Counted from the first letter of the stretch, positions 16,463-25,541 are shown. The stretch is DNA of 64,000 nt from Acidiferrimicrobium sp. IK (GCF_025499425.1 NZ_JAIMCB010000001.1:496001-560000), one strand, 5' to 3'. Translations and numbers: made by a program. The notes: generated from the sequence alone by a model not told the origin.

Positions 16463-17707
16463 ATGCACGACGCAGATCTGCTCGTCGTCGGCGCCGGTCC
16501 TTACGGACTGTCGATCGGCGCGCACGCCCGCCGGGCCGGCCTGGCCGTCACGGTGCTCGGCCACCCGATGGAGTCCTGGGCGCCGGCCGCCGCGGTCGGG
16601 TCCCGGCTGGTCAGCGACGGGTTCGGGTCCAACCTGTCCGACCCTGACGGCCGCCTGACCCTGCGGGCGTTCTGCTCCGGCGCCGGCCGGGGCTGCGAAG
16701 GGGCCGGCGAGTACCGCGACGTCGGGTGGCCGGTCCCGGCCGGTCTGCTGCGGTCCTACGCCGACTGGTTCGTGGCGGAGGCCGGCGTCGAGGTCGACGA
16801 GCGGACGGTCACCGCCTTGCGGTCGGGGCCCGGAGCCGGGCGTTCGCGCTCCGGGCCTGCCGCCGCTCACACGGTGACCCTCGACGACGGCGCGACGCTC
16901 TCCGCCCCGGTCGCGGTGGTGGCGCTGGGCCTCGCCGCGTTCCCTTTCACCGCCCCGGTGCTCGACGTCATCGACGCCAGCCTGGCGCTGCACAGCGGCG
17001 CGCTCGGTGATCCTGCACGGCTGGCCGGGCGGAGCGTCGCGGTGCTCGGCGGCGGCCAGTCGGCGCTGGAGTCCGCCGCTCTGCTGGCGGAGGCCGGCGC
17101 CCACGTCACCGTGTTGGTCCGCCGGGCGTCGCTGAGCTGGCAGCCGCGGAGACCCGAGGAGCGCAGCGCCGGGCAGCGCCTCCTTGCTCCCCGCTCGGCG
17201 CTCGGCGACGGGTGGCGGCCGTGGGCCGCGTCCCGGGCGCCTGAGCTGGTGCGGTTGGCGCCCGGCGCGTGGAGGGGACGGCTCGCCAACCGCGCCGCGG
17301 TGCCCGCCGGCGCATGGTGGCTGCGGGCACGCGTCGAGGGGTCGGTCGACATCCGGTTGGCGACGACGGTGGTGAGAGCCGAGGCTGTCGGAGACCGGGC
17401 GGTGCTGCATCTCGACGGGCCCGGCGGCGGCCGCCTGCAGGTCGATCAGGTGGTCTCGGCGACGGGCTACCGCCCTGACGTCGGCCGGCTCCGGTGGCTC
17501 GACGCCCCTGGCCTGCTTGACATGGCGCCGTCGTCGGCGTCCCCAAGGCTGTCGCGTCGCTTCGAGAGCTCCCGTCCCGGGCTGTGCTTCACCGGTGCGC
17601 TGGCCGCGTCCAGCTTCGGGCCGGCCCAGCTGCTCCTCGCCGGCGTCGCCCCCGCGGCGGGGGCGGTGACCGTCGCGGCTCGCCGGTACCGCCGCCGGGG
17701 CGGCTGA
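16463..17707 (+). CDS. FAD-dependent oxidoreductase / lysine-N-oxygenase-like protein
   Basis: A 414-residue two-nucleotide-domain flavoprotein. The FAD loop VVGAGPYGLSIGAHARRAG lies at about residues 8-26 and a second Rossmann loop VAVLGGGQSALESAALLAE at about 193-211 should bind NADPH. ATGYRPDVGRL near residue 335 matches the conserved ATGY motif of flavin monooxygenases and ornithine/lysine N-hydroxylases. PMESWAPAAAVGSRLVSD near the front recalls the FMO fingerprint in loose form. The reaction is unknown; oxygenation or disulfide-type reduction are both possible. It is divergent from the methyltransferase. Confidence 0.75.
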   Translation: MHDADLLVVGAGPYGLSIGAHARRAGLAVTVLGHPMESWAPAAAVGSRLVSDGFGSNLSDPDGRLTLRAFCSGAGRGCEGAGEYRDVGWPVPAGLLRSYADWFVAEAGVEVDERTVTALRSGPGAGRSRSGPAAAHTVTLDDGATLSAPVAVVALGLAAFPFTAPVLDVIDASLALHSGALGDPARLAGRSVAVLGGGQSALESAALLAEAGAHVTVLVRRASLSWQPRRPEERSAGQRLLAPRSALGDGWRPWAASRAPELVRLAPGAWRGRLANRAAVPAGAWWLRARVEGSVDIRLATTVVRAEAVGDRAVLHLDGPGGGRLQVDQVVSATGYRPDVGRLRWLDAPGLLDMAPSSASPRLSRRFESSRPGLCFTGALAASSFGPAQLLLAGVAPAAGAVTVAARRYRRRGG

Positions 17708-17773
17708 CCGCGACCGTCCAGGCCGTCCTACGGTGATCCCAGCGCCGGTCCCCGGCCCCCGAAAGGAAACCCC

Positions 17774-18643
17774 ATGAAGCTGGCCATCCACTACTCCCGC
17801 TTCGGTCACCCCGGAGGACCCGAGTCGCTGGCGCCGACGCTCGCCGCGACCGCCAGAGCCGCCGACGAGGGCGGCTGCTCGCGGATGACGGTGATGGACC
17901 ACTGGTTTCAGATGGAGAACCTCGGCGGGCCGCCCGAGGCGATGCTCGAGTGCTACACCACCCTCGGGTACCTGGCCGCCACGACCAGCCGCCTGCAGCT
18001 GGGCGCGCTGGTCACCGGCGTCACCTACCGACCGCCGGGGCTGCTGGCCAAGCAGGTGGCGACCCTCGACGTGCTCTCCGGCGGCCGGGCGTTCCTCGGG
18101 ATCGGCGCCGCCTGGTACGAGCGTGAGCACCTCGGGTTGGGAGTGGCGTTCCCGCCGCTGGCCGAGCGCTTCGAGCGACTGGAGGAGGCTCTGCAGATCT
18201 GCCGGCAGATGTGGAGCGACGAGGAAGGCCCCTACGAGGGTCGTCACTACCGGCTGGCCGAGACGGTGTGCCGGCCGCGGCCGCTGCAGGAGCCGCGCCC
18301 GCCGATCCTCATCGGCGGCAGCGGCGAGCGCAAGACCCTACGCCTAGTCGCCCGCTACGCCGACGCGTGCAACCTGTTTGTCACCTCCCCCGCCGAGGTG
18401 GCGCACAAGATCGACGTCCTCAACCGCCACTGCGAGGAGCTAGGCCGGGACCCCGCCACCGTCGAGAAGACCATCCTCGGGCAGTGGGACATCCTCGCCA
18501 ACCCCGACGGGTTCCTGCGGGCGATGGAGGATTACGCGGCGCTCGGCGTGAGCACCGTGTGGACCGGGCCGCCCGGCGACGACCCGGCCGCCGGCGTGGC
18601 CCGCCTCACCGACGCGGTCGGGTCCCGGCTGGCGTCGATCTGA
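17774..18643 (+). CDS. F420-dependent LLM-class oxidoreductase
   Basis: A 289-residue luciferase-like TIM-barrel enzyme. Recognisable elements are LAIHYSRFGHP at the start, VMDHWFQMENLGGPPEAMLECYTTLGYLAA, RLQLGALVTGVTYRPPGLLAKQVATLDVLSGGRAFLGIGAAWYEREH, and PPILIGGSGERKTLRLVARYAD (the last two quoted only to show the family pattern). The GRAFLGIGAAW region is typical of F420-dependent glucose-6-phosphate or methylene-H4MPT-type reductases. The ATG follows GAAAGGA. The substrate is unknown. It stands alone between the FAD enzyme and a convergent secreted protein. Confidence 0.88.
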   Translation: MKLAIHYSRFGHPGGPESLAPTLAATARAADEGGCSRMTVMDHWFQMENLGGPPEAMLECYTTLGYLAATTSRLQLGALVTGVTYRPPGLLAKQVATLDVLSGGRAFLGIGAAWYEREHLGLGVAFPPLAERFERLEEALQICRQMWSDEEGPYEGRHYRLAETVCRPRPLQEPRPPILIGGSGERKTLRLVARYADACNLFVTSPAEVAHKIDVLNRHCEELGRDPATVEKTILGQWDILANPDGFLRAMEDYAALGVSTVWTGPPGDDPAAGVARLTDAVGSRLASI

Positions 18644-18674
18644 CCTCGCCGGCCGCCGGCGGGGCGGCCGCCGG

Positions 18675-19745
18675 TCAGTGGGCGAGGATCGGGGCGATCT
18701 CGAGCACCCGGTTCATGCGCATGGCGTCCGCCGCGTCGGCGGGCGCCGCCGGGAACGCCGAGTAGGACGCCCACAGCTTGCCGGAGCCGTCCACGAAGGT
18801 GTCGAACCCGCCGGGCGACACCGCGGTGGGCGTCGACGCCAAGACCGCAGAGTCTTTCGCAGCCCGGCACGGCCCGGCCGGCGTGGCGCACCACGCCACC
18901 CCGGTGCCGTAGCTGGCGGACTGCCAGGTGCCGCCGGAGTAGAACAGCCACCAGCCTCCCGTGCCGGCGCGCAGCATCGCCGGGCCTTCGATGATGCCGT
19001 GCTCCCACGGCTGGACGGCGGAGAGCAGCCGCGTCGCTCGCCCCTGCAGCGACAACCCGTCGGAGGTGAGCGGCTGCTGCCAGATCGCGACGGGAACGTC
19101 GAGGGAATTGCCGTCGTTCTTCCAAAGCAGGCTGCGGCCGCCTCCCGGCCCGGCGACCACGCTCGGGTCGATGTCCCCGCCGAGGGACGGCTGGCACACG
19201 AGCGGGCCCGGCGACGAGTCGGTGAACGGCCCCGTCGGGCTCTCCGAGGTGGCCCGGCCGATGCACTCCAGGCGCGACGCCCGGTCGAGGGTGGAGAAGT
19301 AGAGCACCCACTCGCGCCCGATGTGGGCCACCGTCGGCCCCCACGTCATCGTCCTCGAGTCGACGGCCCACGACGGCAGCCGGGGGAGGGAGTCGGCGAC
19401 CCGACGCCAGTGGACCAAGTCGCTCGACACCGCGGTCGGGACGTTCGAGCGCCAGTCGGTCGTCCAGTAAAGGACGTAGGTCGTCGAGGCGTTCCCGGCC
19501 TGGCCCTTCGGGACCGTCAGCACGTACGGGTCGCCGACGTCGTCGGTCTCGACGACGCGCGCCGGGCCGAGCACCGGGAGGCCCGACGCCGGCAGCCCCC
19601 CGCCCGACAAGGCGAGCCGCGTGCCCGGCGGCGGGACCCGGCCGTGAGCGGAGCGGGACGCGACCAAGCTGAGCAGCGCGGCCACGGTGACAACCACAGG
19701 CAGAGCCGCCACCCGCCGCGCCCGTCGCCGCCCCGGCCTGCCCAT
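18675..19745 (-). CDS. Secreted glycoside-hydrolase family 43-like protein
   Basis: A 356-residue exported protein. The front reads MGRPGRRRARRVAALPVVVT followed by a hydrophobic core, a signal peptide with an Arg-rich n-region. The mature part shows five-bladed-propeller landmarks of clan GH-F: ETDDVGDPYVLTV, YVLYWTTDWRSNVPTAVSSD, MTWGPTVAHIGREWVLYFST, GDIDPSVV and IIEGPAMLRAGTGGWWLFYS. The E in IIEGPAM is in the place of the catalytic acid. Family 43 enzymes cut arabinan or xylan side chains, but the target glycan is unknown. The start has TACGGT six nt upstream. Confidence 0.8.
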   Translation of the reverse strand: MGRPGRRRARRVAALPVVVTVAALLSLVASRSAHGRVPPPGTRLALSGGGLPASGLPVLGPARVVETDDVGDPYVLTVPKGQAGNASTTYVLYWTTDWRSNVPTAVSSDLVHWRRVADSLPRLPSWAVDSRTMTWGPTVAHIGREWVLYFSTLDRASRLECIGRATSESPTGPFTDSSPGPLVCQPSLGGDIDPSVVAGPGGGRSLLWKNDGNSLDVPVAIWQQPLTSDGLSLQGRATRLLSAVQPWEHGIIEGPAMLRAGTGGWWLFYSGGTWQSASYGTGVAWCATPAGPCRAAKDSAVLASTPTAVSPGGFDTFVDGSGKLWASYSAFPAAPADAADAMRMNRVLEIAPILAH

Positions 19746-19751
19746 GCCAGG

Positions 19752-19757
19752 ACCGTA
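19752..19757 (-). promoter_or_regulatory. -10 hexamer TACGGT of the GH43-like gene, leaderless type
   Basis: Minus-strand TACGGT, then CCTGGC, then ATG at 19745. Confidence 0.45.
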
Positions 19758-19801
19758 GACCTCGGGCGGCTCCGATCGTCCGCGCCCCGGGACCGGCCCG
19801 G

Positions 19802-20374
19802 CTACCCGGCGCCGGGTCCGGTGTCGGGTCCGCTCGCCGGCGGCGGGCGCAGCGCGATGAGGGCGCCGCGGAGGCCGGGGTCGGCCACCGCGAGGGCGTC
19901 GTCCCACCCGAACCAGCGCACGTCCCGGCTCTCGCCGGGCGCCGGGGTCAGCGCCGGGCGGGCGGGCGCGCTCAGCAGGTAGCGCAGGTCCAGGTGGGTG
20001 TGACCCCGGCCGCCGTCGTGCACGTCGACGTGGACCACCTCAGGGTGGCCGCCGGACCCGATCCGCGCTTCTAGCACCAAGCCGGTCTCCTCGGCGGTCT
20101 CCCGCACGGCCGCCTCCCACGGCGTCTCGCCCGGCTCGAGATGACCGCCCGGCTGCAGCCACAACCCCAGACGCTTGTGGCGGTGCAGCACCACGCCGGC
20201 CGGGCCGGTCACGATCGCCGAGCCGGTGACATGCACCGGCCCGGCCGCCTGGTCGAGAGGGGCGGGCAGCCGGTCGAGGGCGTCGAGGATCGTCGCCACC
20301 GCGGCCACCTCCCGCTCATCGACCGGGGCCCGGCCCTCGACGTCGGCGCGCAGCACGCCGATGAGCGCCGTCAC
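19802..20374 (-). CDS. Nudix hydrolase
   Basis: A 190-residue protein with a complete Nudix box, GGHLEPGETPWEAAVRETAE-ETGL (about residues 79-102), which binds the metal and pyrophosphate. PRAGVV-type lead-in (GPAGVVLHRHKRLGLWLQPGGH) is typical of enzymes that hydrolyse nucleoside diphosphate derivatives. The N-terminal 50 residues form a small helical extension found in some actinobacterial members. The GTG start overlaps the stop of the upstream PTH2-like gene (GTGA), so translation is coupled. The substrate cannot be read from the sequence. Confidence 0.87.
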   Translation of the reverse strand: MTALIGVLRADVEGRAPVDEREVAAVATILDALDRLPAPLDQAAGPVHVTGSAIVTGPAGVVLHRHKRLGLWLQPGGHLEPGETPWEAAVRETAEETGLVLEARIGSGGHPEVVHVDVHDGGRGHTHLDLRYLLSAPARPALTPAPGESRDVRWFGWDDALAVADPGLRGALIALRPPPASGPDTGPGAG

Positions 20375-21102
20375 CGGGCCCACGTCGCAGAGCAGGTGAG
20401 CGTCGGGCCGTCCAGCTCGGTGAAACCGGCGTCGACCACCCGCACCGCCGCGGCGGCCTCGAACGGGGCGAACTCGGCCCGGGCCGGGTGAAGCACTCGC
20501 AGCGGGAACCCCGACACCGCCCACTCTCGTCGGCGGTCCTCGGGCATCTCCAGCCACGCCAGGTTGGCGGCGTGCCCGACTTGGGCCGCGGTCTTGCCGA
20601 GGGAGATCTCCACGTCGGGGTTGACCGCGATGACCACCTCGTGGCGGTCGGCCCGCAGCGGGCCGGCCGCCCGGTCCGGGTCGTCGAGGTCGAACCCCTG
20701 CAGCTGCAGCTTGCGAAGCTCGGGGGCGGCCGTGCCGGTCGGCCCCGGGACGAACGCCCGGACCTCCGCCCCGTGGTGGCGTACCGTCACCCCGCGCAGG
20801 TGGCGGGCCCGTTCCCACTCGACGCCCCGGGCCCGGCGGGCCAGCTTGCGGATCGATCCCGACAGCCAGCGCTCCACCTCGTCGTGCCACTCGCCGCCGG
20901 GCCCGGCCTCGGGATGGGCGAGCAGGGCCACCACCGCCATCGCCGCACACTCGAGCACCGCCGTGGCGCTGGGCCGCTCGGCCTTCTCGATCCTGGCGAC
21001 GAGCTGAAGGGCCCAGGGGGAGTCGTCGGGCGGGGAGTCGTCGGGCCGGGAGTCGTCGGGCGGGGAGTCGTCGGGCCGGGAGTCGGTCCAGTCGTCAGGC
21101 AC
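20371..21102 (-). CDS. Peptidyl-tRNA hydrolase 2 (PTH2)-like protein
   Basis: A 243-residue protein. The C-terminal half has the PTH2 signature: RHEVVIAVNPDVEISLGKTAAQVGHAANLAW (conserved K, Q and H in GKTAAQVGHA), with a final hydrophobic strand. PTH2 enzymes release peptides from stalled peptidyl-tRNA and are mostly archaeal/eukaryotic, with actinobacterial homologues. The first 28 residues are an acidic, low-complexity DDSP/RPDD repeat, followed by about 80 helical residues not usual in PTH2. Start GTG at 21102 is chosen because it directly precedes that repeat; a more upstream start cannot be excluded. Coupled to the Nudix gene. Confidence 0.75.
   Translation of the reverse strand: MPDDWTDSRPDDSPPDDSRPDDSPPDDSPWALQLVARIEKAERPSATAVLECAAMAVVALLAHPEAGPGGEWHDEVERWLSGSIRKLARRARGVEWERARHLRGVTVRHHGAEVRAFVPGPTGTAAPELRKLQLQGFDLDDPDRAAGPLRADRHEVVIAVNPDVEISLGKTAAQVGHAANLAWLEMPEDRRREWAVSGFPLRVLHPARAEFAPFEAAAAVRVVDAGFTELDGPTLTCSATWAR
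21018..21085 (-). repeat. 15-bp tandem repeat encoding DDSP/DDSR units
   Basis: Four and a half copies of gggagtcgtcgggc[g/c] in a row. The alternating last base gives proline or arginine codons, so the protein reads DSPPDDSRPDDSPPDDS. Copy number could vary by slippage. Confidence 0.85.
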
Positions 21103-21171
21103 CCACCCATGGTGCCGGGTCGAGATGGGTAGGACAGTTAGGCAAGGCAACGAACCCACAGAGGAGTGGCA

Positions 21172-22017
21172 GTGACCGCAGTGCCCGACATCAAGCTCAA
21201 CAACGGCGTCACCATCCCCCAGGTCGGCTTCGGGGTGTTCCAGGTGAAGCCGGCGGAGACCGTCGAGGTCGTCACCACGGCCCTCGAAGCCGGCTACCGC
21301 CACATCGACACCGCCGCCATGTACGGCAACGAGAAGGAGGTCGGCCAGGCCATCGCCGCGTCCGGAGTCGACCCCGCGCAGGTGTTCGTCACCTCCAAGC
21401 TCAACAACAACGCCCACGCCTTCGACGACGCCCTCAAGGCGTTCGACGCTACGTACGCGGCGATCGGCAAGGAGCAGCTGGACCTGTACCTGATCCACTG
21501 GCCGCTGCCGACCGTCGAGGGTCTCGACTACGTCGAGACCTGGAAGGCGATGGAGCGGATCTACTCCGAGGGCCGGGTCCGCAGCATCGGGGTGTCCAAC
21601 TTCCAGGTCAGCCACCTGGAGCGGCTGGCCGCGGAGACCGACACCGTCCCCGCCGTCAACCAGATCGAGGTCCACCCGTACCTGACCCAGGAGCCGCTGC
21701 GCCGTTACGACGCGGAGCACGGCATCGCCACCGAGGCGTGGTCGCCGATCGCTCAGGGGAAGGTCCTCGACGACGCGGTCATCGCCGGGATCGCCCAAGC
21801 CCACGGCAGGTCGCCGGCGCAGGCGGTGCTGCGCTGGCACGTCCAGCGCGGCGACATCGTCTTCCCGAAGTCGGTCACCCCGCAGCGCATCCGGGACAAC
21901 CTGGCGTTGTTCGACTTCGAGCTGAGCGACCACGAGATGGACGCCATCTCCGGGCTCAACCGGGACCAGAGGACCGGTCCGGACCCCGACGTCTTCGCCA
22001 TGGTCCCGCCGGCGTAG
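21172..22017 (+). CDS. Aldo/keto reductase
   Basis: A 281-residue (alpha/beta)8 NADPH-dependent carbonyl reductase. The catalytic tetrad is visible: Asp in GYRHIDTA and Tyr in AMYGNE (about residues 40-50), Lys in FVTSKL, and His in LYLIHWPLP. SIGVSNFQVSHLERL and NQIEVHPYL match the family, and FPKSVTPQRIRDNL holds the cofactor-binding Lys. It is closest in pattern to 2,5-diketo-gluconate reductase/AKR5-type enzymes. GTG at 21172 is chosen because GAGGAG lies 5 nt before it; GTG at 21166 would cut into that site. Confidence 0.92.
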   Translation: MTAVPDIKLNNGVTIPQVGFGVFQVKPAETVEVVTTALEAGYRHIDTAAMYGNEKEVGQAIAASGVDPAQVFVTSKLNNNAHAFDDALKAFDATYAAIGKEQLDLYLIHWPLPTVEGLDYVETWKAMERIYSEGRVRSIGVSNFQVSHLERLAAETDTVPAVNQIEVHPYLTQEPLRRYDAEHGIATEAWSPIAQGKVLDDAVIAGIAQAHGRSPAQAVLRWHVQRGDIVFPKSVTPQRIRDNLALFDFELSDHEMDAISGLNRDQRTGPDPDVFAMVPPA

Positions 22018-22124
22018 GACCGCCGGCAGCGGCGCGCTCCATGACGACCGGCTCACAGATCCCTCACACCGCGAGGTCATCCTGGGACTGGAACACCGAA
22101 CGCCTCGTCCAAGGAGTAGCCCCC

Positions 22125-22871
22125 ATGCGCCGCCTTCCTGCTGTCGCCGCCGCCGTCGCCGCCCTCACCACCGTCGGGGTGGGGGCGGGGTCGGCGTTCG
22201 CCGCCGGGACCCCCGCCTCGCCCGCTCCGGCGGCCGGCGCCCAGTCCCGGTTGCAGAAGATCCAAGCCAAGGCGTCCGCCGCGGTGACCCACCAAGTCGA
22301 CGCCTTGAACAAGCAGATCGCCAAGGTCCAGGCCGCCAAGGACCTCGGCGCCGACCAGGCCCCGCTGTTGGCCAGCCTCCAGGGAGAGGTCAGCGGTCTG
22401 CAGGCCCTCGGCCGCACCATTGCCGCCGACACCACCGCCGCCAGCGCCGCGAAGGACGCCAAGACCATCGTCACCGGCTACCGGGTGAAGGGCTTCGAGC
22501 TGCCGATGTCGCGGATGGTCCTAGCGGCGGACCGGGTCAGCGCCCAGGCCGTCCCCAGGCTGACCGGGATCGAGACTAAGCTGGCCGCCCGCGTCACCCC
22601 CGCCGACACGGCGCAGGTGACGTCGCTGCTCGCCGACATGAAGACCCAGCTGACCTCCGCGGGCGGCGCCACCGCCGGCCTGGCGGCCAAGCTGCTGGTT
22701 TTGACCCCCGCCGGGTTCGCCGCCGACCACGCTCTGCTGGCTCAGCCCCGCGCGTCGCTGGCGGCGGCTGGCGCGGACCTGAAAAAAGCGGTCGCCGACG
22801 CCAAGCTGGCCCGCGCCGACATCAAAGCCGCCGGCCACTCCGCGGCCCCCGCCCCGGCTCCGGGAGCTTGA
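22125..22871 (+). CDS. Secreted Ala-rich helical protein of unknown function
   Basis: A 248-residue protein with a clear signal peptide (MRRLPAVAAAVAALTT ... SAFAAG). The mature part is Ala/Lys/Gln-rich and almost entirely helical, with heptad-like stretches such as QVDALNKQIAKVQAAKDLG and DLKKAVADAKLARADIKAAG, so coiled coils are likely. No enzyme motif or cysteine is seen. AAGGAG is the ribosome site. Such proteins may be wall-associated spacers; that is a guess. It does not overlap its neighbours and no partner is evident. Confidence 0.75.
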   Translation: MRRLPAVAAAVAALTTVGVGAGSAFAAGTPASPAPAAGAQSRLQKIQAKASAAVTHQVDALNKQIAKVQAAKDLGADQAPLLASLQGEVSGLQALGRTIAADTTAASAAKDAKTIVTGYRVKGFELPMSRMVLAADRVSAQAVPRLTGIETKLAARVTPADTAQVTSLLADMKTQLTSAGGATAGLAAKLLVLTPAGFAADHALLAQPRASLAAAGADLKKAVADAKLARADIKAAGHSAAPAPAPGA

Positions 22872-22893
22872 CCCGGGCCGGTCTAGGGGGGGC

Positions 22894-23715
22894 TCAGACC
22901 CCGCGGCGTGCCGGGTCGGCGACCACCTCGTGGAGGGTGACCTTCTCGGAGATCCCCTTCAGCCGGCGGGCCCGCCCGGGGCGGTAGGCGACCTGCGGGA
23001 CCGGCCCGGCCGCGGCGACCATCTCGGCGGTCACCAGCACTTGGCCGCCCTCGGCGGTCTCGGTGACCCGAGCCGCCAGGTTGACGGCGTGGCCGATCAG
23101 GTCGTCGCGGGTGGCCACCGCCTCCCCGATGTGGCCGCCGGCGCGCACCCGCAGCGGGTCCGGGGCGGTGGCGACCAGGTCCAGCGCGGCGCGCACCGCC
23201 GCGTTGGCGTCGGGGAACGCGCACATCAGCCCGTCGCCGATCCGCTTGACGATCCTCCCGCCGTTGCGCCGCACCGCGGTCCCGGCCCGGCGCTGGTGGT
23301 CGGTCAGCAACTCCAGCGCGGCCTGGTCCCCGTGCCGGTCGGTGTAGGCGGTGAACCCCTCGAGGTCGGTGAACACCACTGCGGTGGTCTCGAGCGTGGC
23401 GCCCTCCTTCGCAGTGGTCAGCGACGACAGCAGCTGGACCGCTCCGAGGCCGAGGGTGCCCAGACGCGACGGGCGGGCGTCGACGGTCCGCTGCAAGAAG
23501 CGCTCCAGGACCTCGCCTGGCGGGCTGGTGACATTGGGATGACCGGTCGGGTCCTCCAGCCACCTGGCGTCCACCAGCCCCATCTCCAGGGCGGCCGCCG
23601 CGGCGTCGGGGTCGCTGCGGATCAGCTCCGCGGTACGCCGAGCGAGGAGCCGGCGCAGCACCCCGACCGCCTCGACCCCGGTGTCCCGGGCCCGCCCGAC
23701 CGCGCTGCGCTCCAC
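22894..23715 (-). CDS. Class III adenylate/guanylate cyclase-like protein
   Basis: A 273-residue cytosolic protein. About 100 helical residues precede a cyclase homology domain (about 110-265). Metal-binding Asp occurs in VVFTDLEGFTAYTD, a second in KRIGDGLMCAFPDA, and the transition-state Asn and Arg in GHAVNLAARVTE. The Lys of VKRIGD and the Asp of DDLIGHAVN are the pair that selects adenine, favouring cAMP. The N-terminal part resembles the regulatory region of soluble mycobacterial cyclases. GTG start has TAGCGT seven nt upstream. Confidence 0.85.
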   Translation of the reverse strand: MERSAVGRARDTGVEAVGVLRRLLARRTAELIRSDPDAAAAALEMGLVDARWLEDPTGHPNVTSPPGEVLERFLQRTVDARPSRLGTLGLGAVQLLSSLTTAKEGATLETTAVVFTDLEGFTAYTDRHGDQAALELLTDHQRRAGTAVRRNGGRIVKRIGDGLMCAFPDANAAVRAALDLVATAPDPLRVRAGGHIGEAVATRDDLIGHAVNLAARVTETAEGGQVLVTAEMVAAAGPVPQVAYRPGRARRLKGISEKVTLHEVVADPARRGV

Positions 23716-23722
23716 GCCCGAA

Positions 23723-23728
23723 ACGCTA
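23723..23728 (-). promoter_or_regulatory. -10 hexamer TAGCGT of the cyclase gene, leaderless type
   Basis: Minus-strand TAGCGT, then TTCGGGC, then GTG at 23715. Confidence 0.45.
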
Positions 23729-23787
23729 ACGGGCCCACGACCAGGTCCGGAACCGGGGCGGTCCCGCAGGCTCGGGCCCGGGCCCGC

Positions 23788-25350
23788 TCAGCCGGCTTCG
23801 TAGCGCTCGACTAGGAGCCGCTTGGCCAGCTTCCCGGTCGGCAGCCGAGGCAGGGAGTCGACGAAGTCCACCGACCGGGGGCACTTGAAGTGGGCCAGAC
23901 GCTGCCGGCAGAACTCGATCAGCTCCGCTTCCAGCGCCGGTCCCGCGGCCGCCGGCTCCGCGGCTTGCACCACCGCCTTCACCTGCTGGCCCATCTCCGG
24001 GTCTGGCACGCCGATCACCGCGACGTCGGCCACCGCGGGGTGCAGCGCCAGCTCGTTTTCGATCTCCGCCGGGTAGATGTTGACCCCGCCGGAGATGATC
24101 AGGTTGGTGCGACGATCCGATAGGTACAGGTAGCCGTCCGGGTCGAGCCACCCCAAGTCGCCGAGCGTGCTCCACCCCGCGGTGTTGAACGCCGCCGCGG
24201 TCTTGCCCGGGTCGTTGTGGTACTCGAACGCCGGAGGAGCGCCCTCGGCGCCCTCGAAGTAGATGGTCCCCACCTCACCCTGCGGCACCTCGCGGCCGTC
24301 GTCGCCGACGACGTGCAGGGTGCCGGTGAGCGCCCGGCCGACCGACCCGGGATGGGACCGCCACTCGTCGGGGCCGATGGCGACGAACCCGTTGCCCTCG
24401 CTGCCGGCGTAGTACTCGTGGATGATCGGGCCCAGCCAGTCGAGCATCTGGGTTTTGACCTCTACCGGGCAGGGGGCCGCGGCGTGGATGACGGTCTGCA
24501 GGCTGGAGAGGTCGTAGCCCTTGCGCTGCTCCTCGGGCAGCTTCAACAGCCGCACGAACATCGTCGGCACCATCTGCACGTGGGTGACCCCGAAGCGCTC
24601 GATGTTGGCCAGCGTCTCGACCGGGTCGAAGCGGTCCATGACCACCACGGTCCCGCCGAGACGCTGCACACCCATCGACCAGCCGAGCGGCGCCGCGTGA
24701 TACAGCGGCGCCGGGCACAGGTAGACCGAGTCGGGCGAGAACCCGTAGAACAGGCTCATCAGCGTCTCGAGGCCGCCGCGAGTGCCGTACGGGGCGCTGA
24801 CCGCGGCCCGCTTGATGCCCTTGGGCCGTCCGGTGGTCCCCGACGAGTAGAACATCACCGAGCCTTCGGTCTCGTCGCGCTGCGGCTCGGGGCGGGCGGC
24901 GGCCAGCGCCTCCTCGAAGGAAGCGAATCCGGCCGGCGGGTCGCCGGCCCCGGTGCACAAGCGCAGCGCCGGCGGGGCCATCTGCACCTGGTCCGGGCCG
25001 ACCAGGCCGGCCAGCTCCGGCGACGCGACCAGCGCCTGGGAGCCGCTGTCGGCGACGATGTAGGCCGCTTCGGCCGCCGTCAGGTGCCAGTTGACCGGCG
25101 TGACGTACAGCCCGGAGCGCTGCGTGGCCCACGTGGTGTCGAAGTACTCGACGCAATTGCCGAGGACCACCGCCACCCGCGACCCGGCCTCGATGCCCGC
25201 CGCGGCCAGCAGGTGGGCCAGGCGGGAGGAGCGCTCGTCGAGCTCGGCGTAGGTCCTGACCCGCCCGGTGCCAGCCTCGATGGCCGCCGGGTGTCCCGGC
25301 GCCCTCGACGCGTGGAGGGCCAGGGTCTGCGGTTGCGTGTCGTCGGTCAT
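23788..25350 (-). CDS. Acyl-CoA synthetase (AMP-forming), long-chain type
   Basis: A 520-residue ANL ligase. Landmarks: MFYSSGTTGRPKGI (phosphate loop, about residues 167-180), HAAPCPVEVKTQMLDWLGP and YAGSEGNGFVAIGP (A4/A5), LGDLGWLDPDGYLYLSDRRTNLIISGGVNIYP (A7/A8 hinge, conserved Asp and Arg), and the catalytic Lys in PRLPTGKLAKRLL. The pattern is that of mycobacterial FadD4/FadD17-type steroid or fatty-acid ligases, but specificity is uncertain. It closely resembles the ligase at 50010-51578 in layout. GGGGAG precedes the ATG. It is divergent from the OB-fold/thiolase pair, fitting a shared catabolic role. Confidence 0.92.
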   Translation of the reverse strand: MTDDTQPQTLALHASRAPGHPAAIEAGTGRVRTYAELDERSSRLAHLLAAAGIEAGSRVAVVLGNCVEYFDTTWATQRSGLYVTPVNWHLTAAEAAYIVADSGSQALVASPELAGLVGPDQVQMAPPALRLCTGAGDPPAGFASFEEALAAARPEPQRDETEGSVMFYSSGTTGRPKGIKRAAVSAPYGTRGGLETLMSLFYGFSPDSVYLCPAPLYHAAPLGWSMGVQRLGGTVVVMDRFDPVETLANIERFGVTHVQMVPTMFVRLLKLPEEQRKGYDLSSLQTVIHAAAPCPVEVKTQMLDWLGPIIHEYYAGSEGNGFVAIGPDEWRSHPGSVGRALTGTLHVVGDDGREVPQGEVGTIYFEGAEGAPPAFEYHNDPGKTAAAFNTAGWSTLGDLGWLDPDGYLYLSDRRTNLIISGGVNIYPAEIENELALHPAVADVAVIGVPDPEMGQQVKAVVQAAEPAAAGPALEAELIEFCRQRLAHFKCPRSVDFVDSLPRLPTGKLAKRLLVERYEAG

Positions 25351-25541
25351 CGGCTCCCCGTCGTCTGGTTGCGACTTTCTACCGCGCCGGCGCGCCCGCC
25401 GGGGGCAGACGGGCGCGCCGGGTTCGCCAGGCCATACGATGGAGAGGACAAACAGTTAGACGGTTGCACCGATAACGGGGGGGTGAGAGCCACCGGTGGT
25501 GCGCCATCATCACTCCCGCCTCGATCCCTCATAGGAGCCCG

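Noticed and set aside
15575..18247. An 890-codon open frame on the minus strand
   Set aside because: It runs antisense across the FAD oxidoreductase and LLM genes, is Arg/Gly/Pro-rich and has no family motif. It is a by-product of high GC content.
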